Part shown: in pieces, positions 45,030 through 55,625 of the stretch
Position numbering within the stretch: the stretch's first letter is position 1
Layout of the letters: every line of letters starts with the position of its first letter
From: Toxorhynchites rutilus septentrionalis
Taxonomy: Eukaryota > Arthropoda > Insecta > Diptera > Culicidae
Direction of reading: 5' to 3'
Length of the DNA: 64,000 nucleotides
Assembly (NCBI RefSeq): GCF_029784135.1
Contig: NC_073746.1
Coordinates: 112,466,035 to 112,530,034 of the forward strand
Program-made: the position numbers and the translations under genes
The notes under the pieces: model-generated
The model's input: the letters and a program-made list of their open reading frames with translations, nothing else
Database searches by the model: none
Told to the model about the DNA's origin: nothing

Positions 45030-45324
45030 ATTTTTGACGTAGGATTACGTCTTTCGGGAACATATTGGGGTACAAATTGAAAATCGAAAATTGAGTATAT
45101 CGTGAAAATTGTCCAATTTCAAACGCTTATCGCTCAGTCATTCGATGATGGATTGATGAAATTTTTGCTTCAATCGATTTCGGCACTCCATAACAATTTT
45201 TCATATTGAATAAAATAATATATGTCATGAAACTAACTATCGAACAATTGAAAAATCTCAACCCCTACCCTAACGGAAATACCAACTTCTGATTGGTCGA
45301 AATTGACGACACATGCGGCGAGTC

Positions 45325-45500
45325 CCTAACAGAGACATCAAAACCAAGCTGCCTAGGGGAAATCGGCATTGCAAATACATAAAAGTAGGGGGAGCTTTTG
45401 CTCCCACCGAAATGTGTTCCCTAACAGAGACATCAAAACCAAGCTGCCTGGGGGAAATCGGCATTTCAAATATATGCAAGTCGGGGGCACTTTTGTATTG
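45325..45500 (+). repeat. ~90 bp tandem repeat, two units
   Basis: CCCTAACAGAGACATCAAAA (45330 and 45419) followed by CCAAGCTGCCT.GGGGAAAT repeats with ~90 bp period. Three diverged units in opposite orientation lie at 47620-47880, and a single unit lies at 11640-11705. Frames over it are by-products. Confidence 0.7.
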
Positions 45501-46380
45501 CAAGTAGGGTGAGTGATACGATTAATTCTAGCAAATAAAATTTAAATTTGGAACTTTAATGTTGGTTGCTTTGTTAAATTTCATATCAATGACTGATCGT
45601 GTATTGTGAAAAATTTAGCACAAGTGTAAGTGTAGAGCAAGGGGACGAATTACCCGCAAAGGAAGGAAAGGAGGGTATAAGGATATAGGGACAATCACAC
45701 ACGAGAACTTGATACATGAAACGATTTATTTCAATTTTCATAAATAAAAATCAAGGTGTGTTCCCGCTCGAGAACAGGTCGTTTGGTCTTAGCTGTCTGT
45801 TTTTTGTGTCCATTCTCACCCAAAGAAAGTTTATACAATGAGAAAAATTGGAAAAGTGAAGAAATATTAGAAAATATTAGAAAGTGATTTTCCATATGCT
45901 CTACATATAAGATTAGGTGTTGTTAGTCCAATTTAAATTCGCATCAACAGATAGCCTAACGGAATCCTACGTGAACTATGCGGTCGTGTCTCGGACACGA
46001 CCCTCCTGTGACTTTTTCTCCTAAGAAAAGTTCATGCGACGAGAAAAATTGGAAAAATGAAGGAGCTCCGTGTTCCGTTGGGTTTAAAGCAAAAATGAAA
46101 ATGTGTTGAATAAACACTCAGAAAGTAAAAATTATAAATGAAATTACCTTTTCCATATCGAATATATTTTCTCTACAATAAAGTAACACGTTCTTTTTTT
46201 TCTGGTGAGAAAAATTTATAGTTGTATTCGATAATGATAATTATCTTACATTACATTGATTTTGTTTTTGTTTTTGATTGTTTTTTTTCTTCATTTCATC
46301 CATACATAATACAGGAGCAACCTCGTTCAGGGTCACTTGGTTGTAAACACTGGTCGAGTGAACTAACAACCATACAAAAC

Positions 46381-46420
46381 GGCCCTTTTCCGGGCCACCA
46401 AATCATTATCGAAGAGTTTA
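46381..46420 (+). promoter_or_regulatory. histone-type 3' stem-loop and downstream element, best preserved
   Basis: GGCCCTTTTCCGGGCC at 46381-46396 is a perfect 6-bp stem with a TTTC-type loop, followed by ACCA exactly as in animal histone mRNAs. GAAGAGTTTA at 46411-46420 fits the U7-pairing element at the normal spacing. No histone reading frame remains upstream, so it is a non-coding relic in the repeat. Confidence 0.6.
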
Positions 46421-46640
46421 ACAATGTAATTCTTCAAACATATCCAAAACAACAGATAGCCTAACGGAATCCTACGTCAACTATGCGGTCGTGTCTCGGA
46501 CACAACCCTCCTGTGACTTTTTCTTTTATACTTTCAAAGCATCGTTAAATGATCATATTATACTGTCCACAAGTTAACTTTTATATCGAAGCGAAAAGTG
46601 TCCCACATTTCTGTAAAAAAAAAACAAGAACCACAGATTT

Positions 46641-46793
46641 TTTTCCTGAGGAGGCGATCTGGCGTGGTGGTAACATCCATACCTCTCACGCAGAGATCAC
46701 GAGTTCAATTCTCACTCCCGACATTCTTCCAAAAATGGAAGCAAAAGTGACGAACCAGCCGAAATGTGTTGAAAATCACTATAATAAAGAAAA
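46641..46793 (+). mobile_element. short tRNA-derived SINE
   Basis: A box TGGCGTGGTGG (about 46661) and B box GAGTTCAATTC (46702) at tRNA spacing, then a ~70 bp body and an A-rich tail at 46785. It differs from the SINE at 1606. T-rich flanks prevent a confident target duplication. Confidence 0.6.
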
Positions 46794-46799
46794 AAAAAA

Positions 46800-47619
46800 T
46801 TTTTTTTCATAGACTGGTGGCACTTCAACTCAAATAGTCTATTAAATTGAATACAGCTTAGCTGTAGCTGTAGTTTGTATGTTTTGAATAGCTTACAATT
46901 TCATGTCGTATATCTGTATGACAATAAAAAAATGAATTTTGCACGAGAAGCAGTATTAATTTAAATTGCATGACATATGGAAAATCAGAAATACGAGCGT
47001 ATGTTGTTCTGTTATTCGAAATATAGATTTGTTTTACAAAAATATAAGTACGTTTTCTCTTTAGACAGCCTTTTCTCTAGAAAGTTTCTCTATACAACCA
47101 AAGATGAAAATGCGAAAGGTCAACCCTTTGTTAAAAGCTGAAAAATCCAAAAACCAAAAGATTGAAATTCTTATTTGAAATTTGGTCTAAAATGTAGACG
47201 CACTTTTGAAAAAAATCTATCAGAAAAATTGTAAGGGGTTGTATCTAGGATACGACCGCATATTTTCGAAGGAGAACTACGCAATTAAATTACACTATTT
47301 TAGAATGCATCGAAATTTTTGTAATAGATTATGTTCTTCGTTACAAATAAATTCGATGAACGTCCTTTTACGTGTGATATGATGCCTGGGACTAGCAAAA
47401 TATGTAAACGGACGAATTGTCAAACGATCATTGTATTTTTCATTTTCCTCTAAAATTATTGCACATCTCATGTTTATGTAGTTCTCGAACCGCGAAAGTT
47501 CATTCACCTCTAGTATCTGAAATGAAGATTTTCCCAGGTTTTTCAGTTCAAAAGTACGTTTTAGGGAAACATATTCCGGACTGCACAACGACAAGCTAGT
47601 ACGAAAGTACTCAACACAA
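46800..47619. other. AT-rich spacer
   Basis: GGTTGTATCTAGGATACGACC at 47229-47249 is a diverged inverted copy of the hairpin seen at 12493 and 46489. A 176-codon minus-strand frame (47295-47825) crosses from this spacer into the tandem repeat and is not credible as a gene. Confidence 0.35.
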
Positions 47620-47880
47620 AAAAATACCCCCGACTTGCATGTATTTGCAAAGCGGATTCCCCCAGGCATAGTTTTGAAGCCCGTGTTAGAGAAACACAGT
47701 TCAGTGGGAAAAAATACCCCCAACTTGCATGTTTTGACAAAGCGGATTCCCCCAGGTACATTGATTTTGAAGTCCGTATTAGGGTAACACAGCTCGATGG
47801 GAACAAAAATACCCCCGACTTGCATGTATATTTGCAGAGCGAATTTTCACAGGTACATCGATTTTGAAGTCTGTGTTGGG
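47620..47880 (-). repeat. ~95 bp tandem repeat, three units, minus orientation
   Basis: CCCCC.ACTTGCATG occurs near 47626, 47717 and 47812, each followed by AAAGCGGATTCCCCCAGG-type sequence. On the minus strand this is the unit of 45325-45500. The divergence between units suggests an old array. Confidence 0.7.
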
Positions 47881-47883
47881 GAA

Positions 47884-48345
47884 ACCGTATATCGGGCCAA
47901 TCAAAACTTGGCAGTTAGGGCGTTTAGATAACGCTGGACATTTTACAGTTATTCAATTGTTCATCTCATGAAAAATAACATTTTATTAATTGAGATAGAC
48001 GCGTAGAAATATTTCCTATCAATTGATGCAAACATCTTTCTGATCTGTTGAGAAATGTTCGAGTTATAAGCATTCGACATGCGGGTAGGGTTAACACACA
48101 AATCGCCAGAACAAATGTATGGGGAAAAAGGAGGTTCTTCTAGTTTTCGTGAATTTAAACCGTTTAGAAATTACCGAATTGTAATGTATAACATATTAAA
48201 CAAATCTTCGAAAATTCCCGTTTCGATTGGTATGCAAATCATGAGAATTCGTTCACAGTGAAAATGGTTATTAACGTAAACTTTATTTCACAAAACCGTG
48301 ACCTGTTTTCTGATTTGGCAGCCTTCCTGAAAGACGTAGTTCTAC
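47884..48345 (+). mobile_element. Helitron-type fragment, same subfamily as 15453-16004
   Basis: It matches 15480-15955 in order and orientation (GGGCCAATCA.AACTTGG, AACAAATGTATGGG, CGTGACCTGTTTTCTGATTT) and breaks off after GACGTAGTTCTAC, losing the hairpin and CTAG end. Confidence 0.6.
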
Positions 48346-50603
48346 TTAAAAAAAAAACGACTTATGGAAAATACTTAGTGTATACACTGAAACCACGTGT
48401 AAGTTTTCTGATGAAGTCTGATTGGTCCGTCATTTGGAGTAGAAAGGCTTTAATTTCTCTTTTTCCTCTTAGATGCCACTGGCGTTTTCGAACAAGAACA
48501 TCGATTTCTCAACAGTTACTGGTTTTGTTTGTAACAAAATTTATATCTTCTCAACATATTTTCATTTCTGCTGGTTCACGATCCGGTTTGAGTAGAAAAA
48601 AAAACCGGAAAATTACATAGAAACGAAATCTAGAAAATGTCCTGTTTATATTTGGTAGTGGTTTTCATCTTGAAAGATAAAGACGTTTCACCACGCGTTC
48701 CCACGGAAAATCAATTATCGAAGGGGTGATAATATGTTACAACGCTTCGAAATGTGTTCCAACTTTTACGACTCGATCTGCGTGTCGATTGCCAGTCCCA
48801 ATCACGCTACCATGCTTGGTGCCCTTTTCTCCGCCTCCGTCCAACAAATGCTGAAAGCCTCAACATCATCGATCGTACCGAAACTAGGTTGTTTATATAT
48901 ACACGCAGCAGTTAATTGGCAACGCGCGCGCCACTATTTATAAGCTGTAGAACTAGTGTGAGATATCGCTTTATCGAACAGCAATCGATCGACAGTTTGT
49001 GTGGATTTGGTTTCCGTCATGAGCTCAACGCCGAATCAATGTTGTGATTCGAGAGTGAGTTGAGAGCAACGAATTCACGATGCTTATTTTGGTTCCCGAT
49101 AATGTGAATTAGTTGTTCGCCTTCTGCTCAGCACGGAGTGAACATATAATTAATAGTAAACTATTCCCAGTATACTACGCGTCGTGGGTTTATGAATTAT
49201 TTATCGCAATACTGTACGTAATAAATCGTTTTGGCATACATGAAAGGGGAGTATAACGATGCTTCGCCGCTTACGCAATCCTGCGAAATTGCGGGGGCAG
49301 AAAGGCTCCTCGAGAGAAAGTATTATGCAGACATATCTTGGGGTGACAAAACACAGAATTCGTTTCGTTTGACGGCAATTTTCAAGAATTATGGCTTTAT
49401 TTTATTATTCCATTTCAGCTGCTGCTATTTACTTCGTAGGCGGTATAAAATTGGCTAAGAGAGCGAAGGACGATGGCAAAAATTCATAATCTATCAAACC
49501 CTCACGCTTGGTGTATGTACAAACTGTATCGATTTTCCGTAGATTGAATTAAACAAAGAGTTCATGATGAATCTTAGTAAAATATTTTTCTTCTGCTGTA
49601 CCATAAAAAATCAGATTGATCACAAATAGTTCTGTTCAGAAAACGAATACCGCGTTGGTGGTTTTTTTTCCTTATTTATTCTATATATAATAATTTTCGT
49701 ATAAGGCTTCCCATACGAAGAATTTTCTAGTCTAGGTTAGGCGTCTTTAAAAAAAAGTCGTTTCAGAAATGGCCGACTTTTTTTCTTGAATCTTTTATAA
49801 GGGATATTACCTATCGATCCGTGAAAACTAATGTGAGTGAAGTTCTCTTCGAGACAGTCTTTGCTGGCATAAGCAGTCCGTTTGCTAGTCTGTAGTGAAG
49901 CGTGTCCAGGACCTTTTCGTGGTGGTTATTTTTCATCACATTTACTCCATGCAAGAATATACTGAAGTAAATGCATTGAGATTATGTCTTCACTCATTGC
50001 TTTTCTATAGATTCTATATCTGTGACACAACCAGACCATTTCCATTTTCCCCTTGCAGCCTAGTTCAGTTTGATGTAACAAAATGAAATCACCATGTTCA
50101 CTCATCGTTCTGTCATCCAAACTGTGCTAAATTGTTCTAGAAAAATATAATTGAGATCATACATAACGCCATGCAAAAGGTCACCCAGCAAGTGTGATAC
50201 ATCAATCATAGCTGTTTAGTTTCAAAATATTTCCCTAGAGATTCTGTTCCGTAGTGAACACGTGACCTTTTGCAACAAATCATAAATAGCAAACGGTTCA
50301 ACGTTAGCATTTACAGTTGGAAGAAGATAAAAAATATTAATAAACATATTAAAATGAGGGGTCCTTCGCCGAATTTTTGAAACTTGTGCGATAGTGCTAG
50401 GACGTAGAACCAATAGTGGTAGACGTACATCTGTTCTCGGAAATCTGGAAATACTATGTCCTCTCGGTACAATCAAATAATTTTATGGCAGACTTCCTTG
50501 AAACCAAAATCAAGCAGTGTTCCAATGTAAGCACAAATGACACACGCACTACTTCCCATCTCAAAAGCAAGACTGAGTGTTTCTATATACCAGAATTTTT
50601 GTT
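48346..50603. other. mostly unique DNA with candidate promoter
   Basis: 48650-49480 is less AT-rich and lacks visible repeats. It includes a candidate TATA promoter and first exon (48935-49054) and a 72-codon ORF from ATG 49240 with no recognised domain. The remainder (49500-50600) is AT-rich with no recognised feature. Confidence 0.35.
48935..49054 (+). promoter_or_regulatory. candidate TATA promoter and short first coding exon
   Basis: TATTTATAAG at 48935-48944 is followed ~75 bp later by ATG at 49019, reading MSSTPNQCCDSR, then a strong donor GTGAGT at 49055. The layout (TATA, 5' UTR, a 36-base coding piece, donor) is that of a small first exon. No downstream exon could be joined, and the short peptide identifies nothing. 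Confidence 0.25.
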
Positions 50604-50605
50604 TA

Positions 50606-51901
50606 AAGGGTGTGTCACATCAAAATGCATCACGGAAAAAACGCTGTAGAAATTCGCCCAGTAGACCGATCCTTTTGAAAATTTTAGACAGTAAAATAAA
50701 AACTATTAAACAACTTTTGGCATTTTCTTTTTATTCATACTTCGAGCCCAAGCCCGTATGCTCGCACCTTCCTCTTTACCCCGTCCATAAGGTTCTGTAC
50801 AACGTCAGGTTGTAGTTTTTTTTAACAGAAATCCATTTTCTCTTGAAGTCCGCCTCCGATTTGACAACTTTTGGGTTCTTCCGGAGAGCCTGCTTCACAA
50901 TCGCCCAATATTTCTCTATTGGGCGAAGCTCCGGCGCGTTGGGCGGGTTCATTTCCTTTGGCACGAAGGTGACCCCGTTGGCTTCGTACCAGTCCAACAC
51001 GTCCTTTGAATAGTGGCACGAAGCGAGATCCGGCCAGAAGATGGTCGGGCCCTCGTGCTGCTTCAATAGTGGTAGTAAGCGCTTCTGTAGGCACTCCTTA
51101 AGGTAAACCTGCCCGTTTACCGTGCCGGTCATCACGAAGGGGGCACTCCGCTTTCCGCAAGAGCAGATCGCTTGCCACATCATGTACTTTTTGGCAAACT
51201 TGGATAGTTTTTGCTTGCGAATCTCCTCCGGAACGCTGAATTTGTCCTCTGCGGAGAAGAACAACAGGCCCGGCAGCTGACGAAAGTCCGCTTTGACGTA
51301 GATTTCGTCGTCCATTACCAGGCAATGCGGCTTCGTCAGCATTTCGGTGTACAGCTTCCGGGCTGGCGTCTTCCCCACCATGTTTTGCCTTTCGTCGCGG
51401 TTAGGAGCCTTCTGAACCTTGTATGTACGCAGGCCCTCCCGCTGCTTGGTCCGCTGGACGAATGAACTTGACAAATTCAGCTTATTGGCGACATCCCGGA
51501 CTGAACTTCTCGGATCACGTCTAAACTGCTTAACTACGCGCTTGTGATCTTTTTCACTGACGGAGCATCCATTTTTGCCGTTCTTCACCTTCCGGTCGAT
51601 GGTTAGGTTCTCGAAGTATCCTTTTAGTACTCTGCTGACCGTGGATTGGACGATTCCCAGCATCTTACCGATGTCCCGATGTGACAACTCCGGATTCTCG
51701 AAATGAGTGCGCAGGATTAATTCACGACGCTCTTTTTCGTTCGACGACATTTTTCCAAATTTACGAAAAATTGACAGTGAAGCATGGCCAACGTGATCTA
51801 TACACTCTTATCTGATTTTAAGCCAAAGCTGAAGATATAAGACTAAAAATTAAATTTCTACAGCGTTTTTTCCGTGATGCAATTTGATGTGACACACCCT
51901 T
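50606..51901 (-). mobile_element. ITmD37E-type (DD37E) transposon, structurally intact
   Basis: 1296 bp with ~50 bp terminal inverted repeats starting AAGGGTGTGTCACATC and differing at one position, flanked by TA at 50604-50605 and 51902-51903. It carries an uninterrupted 324-codon transposase on the minus strand. Both ends and the gene are preserved, so it is a candidate active or very recently active copy. A near-identical broken copy lies at 54326-55623 in the same orientation. Confidence 0.92.
50776..51750 (-). CDS. DD37E IS630/Tc1/mariner-superfamily transposase
   Basis: 324 residues from ATG 51750 (MSSNEKERRE). The N-terminal half has two helix-turn-helix units: LSHRDIGKMLGIVQSTVSRV at ~22-41 and SSVRDVANKLNLSSSFVQR at ~82-100. 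The catalytic triad is D148 (VMDDE), D241 (FWPDLASCHYS) and E279 (RPIEKYW), with 37 residues between the last two, the defining DD37E spacing. It should cut and paste at TA sites in the nucleus. No frameshift or stop. The length suits ITmD37E-family enzymes. Activity itself is not shown by sequence. Confidence 0.92.
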   Translation of the reverse strand: MSSNEKERRELILRTHFENPELSHRDIGKMLGIVQSTVSRVLKGYFENLTIDRKVKNGKNGCSVSEKDHKRVVKQFRRDPRSSVRDVANKLNLSSSFVQRTKQREGLRTYKVQKAPNRDERQNMVGKTPARKLYTEMLTKPHCLVMDDEIYVKADFRQLPGLLFFSAEDKFSVPEEIRKQKLSKFAKKYMMWQAICSCGKRSAPFVMTGTVNGQVYLKECLQKRLLPLLKQHEGPTIFWPDLASCHYSKDVLDWYEANGVTFVPKEMNPPNAPELRPIEKYWAIVKQALRKNPKVVKSEADFKRKWISVKKNYNLTLYRTLWTG

Positions 51902-51903
51902 TA

Positions 51904-53048
51904 CTTGTTTACCTTGTGTATTGACTATTGAGTGAGCTAAATACTATCATTATCGAGGAAATTACCCGAGTTTTTGTTTATAAAAATAGAAGTGCATGTT
52001 AATTCCATAAAACATAAATTATCTTTCTGCACATATCTTTGATGTCTAGGAAACCGGTATCAGACCAGGGTTTCATTTTGGCTGGTATCAATTAGTCAAA
52101 AATGTTTGAATTGAATGTGTATCATTATTTATATTTTTTTGAATGAAATACCTATTCTGAAATTAGTAAAGGCAACAAATATAAATCAGTACTCATTTCC
52201 AACTCAAAAAGCAACATTTCCAACTCAAACATAATTTACAAGCGCCTTGAATCGTTTGGACTCATCCAACAGCAAACAGATCAACAGAAAATGAGTTCAC
52301 AAGCCAAATCAAACTAAATCAAACGTGTTATTTCATCATGACGATTGGTTATTCCGATCAAACTAATGTGAATTTGAGAAAATAGGTGAATTCTGTCATT
52401 TATTCAGGAAACATACACCCTGTGAGGTCAGCCTATATATATTTCACCCCGTGAGAATATATTTTGGTAAGTTTGAGATAAGTATTTGAATGTATGTATC
52501 ACTTTTACTACAGTCTGAATAATTGACAGGTTTAAATTTTGAATTTTGTTCACCCACAGTATGATAGTTATTTCATTAATTTCTTGCATGAGCAATATCA
52601 CATCTTTCCCTCAGCTCACAGTTCTCCCGCATGCTCCCTCAGAGCATTTGACAGTAATAAGTGCTTGTGCCCCTCTAATCTCTAGTATTCGTGGATTTTT
52701 GGTGACCTGGTTTTTTACGCGGATTTTCCAATTAACGCGACATTTTACGAGGTTTACGTAAAAAAAAACTTGGTGTACTAGATTTCGATAGCCCTGATAC
52801 CCCTCCAAAGCATATTTTATTTGTGCAAGGTGTGATTTTGTGGAATTAGATACCTTGAAATCTCCAAAGTCAGGAAACAATATTCGTGATCAAGAAACAA
52901 CGTTGAAAATATTTCAATTAATCGAGAATCTATTATTCGAATGTTGTTTTTCTTACTTAATTACTATAAATAAATTTTCGATGCACCTCAAAACCACTGT
53001 ATGGCTGAATAGTATCAAAAACTGTAAAACATGTAGGAAAATATTATA
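51904..53048. other. AT-rich spacer, no gene
   Basis: Between the first DD37E element and the mariner. Frames of 70-90 codons on both strands (52546-53052) show no motif. Confidence 0.35.
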
Positions 53049-54321
53049 TTAGGCTATCAAAAAAGTCCTGCGGTATTTTTTTTGGATTTTCATTTGTTCA
53101 TAAAATTAGTTACAATCATCTGTTTTAAGTCAAATATGCGCCGTTTTGTTCGATGACTTGTTCCCAACGAGATGCCAACTTCATAATACCCCTGTTATAG
53201 AAGCTCGCTTCCTTATTGGCAAAAAACTCGGATAGCCAATTTTCACAGGCCTCTTTTGTGGCTAACTTCTGACTACCTAGCTCGTTCGCCATGGACAAAA
53301 ACAGGTGGTAGTCACTTGGTGCAAGGTCCGGACTATACGGCGGATACATAAGAACCTCCCATCCGAGCTCCCGGAGCTTCTGGCGCGTCACCAAAGAAGT
53401 GTGTGGTCTGGCGTTGTCCTGATGGAAGACAATGCGGCCTCTGTTTATCAAAGATGGCCTCTTCTTCATGAGTGCTACCTTCAAGCGGTCCAGTTGTTGG
53501 TAGTACAGGTCCGAATTGAGCGTTTGGCCATAGGGAAGCAGCTCATAATAGATTATTCCTTAACAATCCCACCAAACACACAGCAGAACCTTCCTGGCCG
53601 TTAATGAGGGCTTGGCCACCGTCTGAGCCGCTTCAGCGGGCTTCGACCACGACCGTTTGCGCTTCACGTTGTCGTAAGAGACCCAATTTTCATCGCCAGT
53701 CACCATCCGCTTCAGAAACGGGTCGATTTTTTTGCGATTCAGCAGCGATTCAAATGCGTCGATACGGTCAAAGATGTTTTTTTGCGTCAACGTGTGTGGC
53801 ACCCACACATCGAGCTTCTTTGTGAATCCAAGCTTCTTCAAATGGTTAATAACGGTTTGATGACTTATCCCCAGCTCTTGGCCGATGCTACGGCTGCTAC
53901 TATGCCGGTCTTTCTCGGCTAATTCAGCGATTTTGTCGCAATTTTCGACGACGGGCCTTCCGGAGCGTGGCGCATCTTCGACGACCTCTACAGCAGAACG
54001 AAAACGTTGTGCGGTGGAAATGGAAACTGTAGCGGGTCCATAAACTGCACAAATTTTATTGGCAGCTTGAGATGCATTTTTGCCTTTGTCATAGTAGTAC
54101 GGTAAAATATGTCGGATTTTCTCTTTATTTTGCTCCATATTTGCGACACTATAACTCACGAACGACTTAACCAAACAAAATACTGTCAAGGACTATATTA
54201 TAGCGCGCAAAAATACCTTTCCAACAAGCTATAGTATGACTCGATACAATGAATACAACTAGAACTACGCGCTTACAACGACACCTCGCGGAAATACCGC
54301 AGGACTTTTTTGACAGCCTAA
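53049..54321 (-). mobile_element. mariner (DD34D) transposon, near-intact
   Basis: 1273 bp with ~28 bp inverted ends TTAGGCTATCAAAAAAGTCC and matching complement (one mismatch, TAT/TGT), flanked by TA at 53047-53048 and 54322-54323. The transposase frame has a single stop. The following DD37E copy starts two bases after the right TA, at an adjacent TA. Confidence 0.9.
53125..54138 (-). pseudogene. mariner transposase with one in-frame stop
   Basis: From ATG 54138 (MEQNKEKIRH) one frame runs 337 codons to the terminal stop at 53125, interrupted only by TAA at codon 193 (53560-53562), just after VLLCVWWDC where mariners usually have WWD plus a basic or polar pair. DNA-binding HTH lies at residues ~1-110 with WVPHTL at ~112. 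The catalytic triad is D149 (TGDE), D241 (HQDNARPH) and D276 (SPDLAPSDYH), 34 residues apart, the DD34D signature. All catalytic residues are present; the single stop is the only visible lesion. Subfamily not assigned. Confidence 0.88.
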
Positions 54322-54325
54322 TATA

Positions 54326-55623
54326 AAGGGTGTGTCACATCAAATTGCATCACGGAAAAAACGCTGTAGAAATTCGCCCAGTAGACCGATCCTTTTGAAA
54401 ATTTTAGACAGTAAAATAAAAACTATTAAACAACTTTTGGCATTTTCTTTTTATTAATACTTCGAGCCCAAGCCCGTATGCTCGCACCTTCCTCTTTACC
54501 CCGTCCATAAGGTTCTGTACAACGTCAGGTTGTAGTTTTTTTTGAACAGAAATCTATTTTCTCTTGAAGTCCGCCTCCGATTTGACAACTTTTGGGTTCT
54601 TCCGGAGGTCCTGCTTCATAATCGCCCAATATTTCTCTATTTGGCGAAGCTCCGGCGCGTTGGGCGGGTTCATTTCCTTTGGCACGAAGGTGACTCCGTT
54701 GGCTTCGTACCACTCCAACACGTCCTTTGAATAGTGGCACAAAGCGAGATCCGGCCAGAAGATGGTCGGGCCCTCGTGCTGCTTGAATAGTGGTAGTAAG
54801 CGCTTCTGTAGGCACTCCTTAAGGTAAACCTCCCCGTTTACCGTGCCGGTCATCACGAAGGGGGCGCTCCGCTTTCCGCAAGAGCAGATCGCTTGCCACA
54901 CCGTGTACTTTTTGGCAAACTTGGATAGTTTTTGCTTGCGAATCTCCTCCGGAACGCTGAATTTGTCCTCTGCGGAGAAGAACAACAGGCCCGGCAGCTA
55001 ACGAAAGTCCGCTTTGACGTACGTTTCGTCGTCCATTACCAGGCAATGCGGCTTCGTCAACATTTCGGTATACAGCTTCCGGGCTCGCGTCTTCCCCACC
55101 ATGTTTTGCCTTTCGTCGCGGTTAGGAGCCTTCTGAACCTTGTATGTACGCAGGCCCTCCCGCTGCTTGGTCCGCTGGACGAATGAACTTGACAAATTCA
55201 GCTTATTGGCGACATCCCGGACCGAACTTCTCGGATCACGTCTAAACTGCTTAACTACGCGCTTGTGATCTTTTTCACTGACGGAGCATCCATTTTTGCC
55301 GTTCTTCACCTTCCGGTCGATGGTTAGGTTCTCGAAGTATCGTTTTAGTACTCTGCTGACCGTGGATTGGACGATTCCCAGCATCTTACCGATGTCCCGA
55401 TGTGACAACTCTGGATTCTCGAAATGAGTGCGCAGGATTAATTCACGACGCTCTTTTTCGTTCGACGACATTTTTCCAAATTGACGAAAAATTGACAGTG
55501 AAGCATGGCCAACGTGATCTATACACTCTTATCTGATTTTAAGCGAAAGCTGAAGATATAATTCCTAAAAATTAAATTTCTACAGCGTTTTTTCTGTGAT
55601 GCAATTTGATGTGACACACCCTT
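54326..55623 (-). mobile_element. ITmD37E-type transposon, broken copy
   Basis: 1298 bp, ends as in the copy at 50606-51901, flanked by TA at 54324-54325 and 55624-55625. Identity to the intact copy is very high by eye (a few differences per 100 bp at most). The transposase has two stops and a C-terminal frameshift, so it can only move if supplied with enzyme in trans. Confidence 0.9.
54497..55471 (-). pseudogene. DD37E transposase, two nonsense codons and a frameshift
   Basis: Starts at ATG 55471. CAG to TAG at codon 158 (end of KADFR) stops the frame at 54998-55000. Reading resumes through the second Asp (FWPDLALCHYS) and Glu (RQIEKYW, where the intact copy has RPIE). TGG to TAG at codon 306 and a one-base insertion near 54545 destroy the C-terminus. 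The lesions are a few point changes, consistent with a young copy. Confidence 0.88.
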
Positions 55624-55625
55624 TA

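Larger units (their letters stand above)
45030..46530 (+). repeat. Helitron-type module matching the left half of 11312-13467
   Basis: Begins TTTTTGACGTAGGATTACGT and follows the same order as 11340-12530: body with AACTATCGAACAATTG, tandem CTAACAGAGACATC units, AGCACAAGTGTAAGTG, TTCCCGCTCGAGAAC, a histone-type stem-loop, then GGTCGTGTCTCGGACACAAC. The last hairpin block occurs twice here (45983 and 46489), so part of the module is duplicated. No protein is encoded. Confidence 0.65.

Noticed and set aside
47295..47825. 176-codon minus-strand ORF
   Set aside because: It translates the ~95 bp tandem repeat and AT-rich spacer; the repeated peptide is a consequence of the repeat period.
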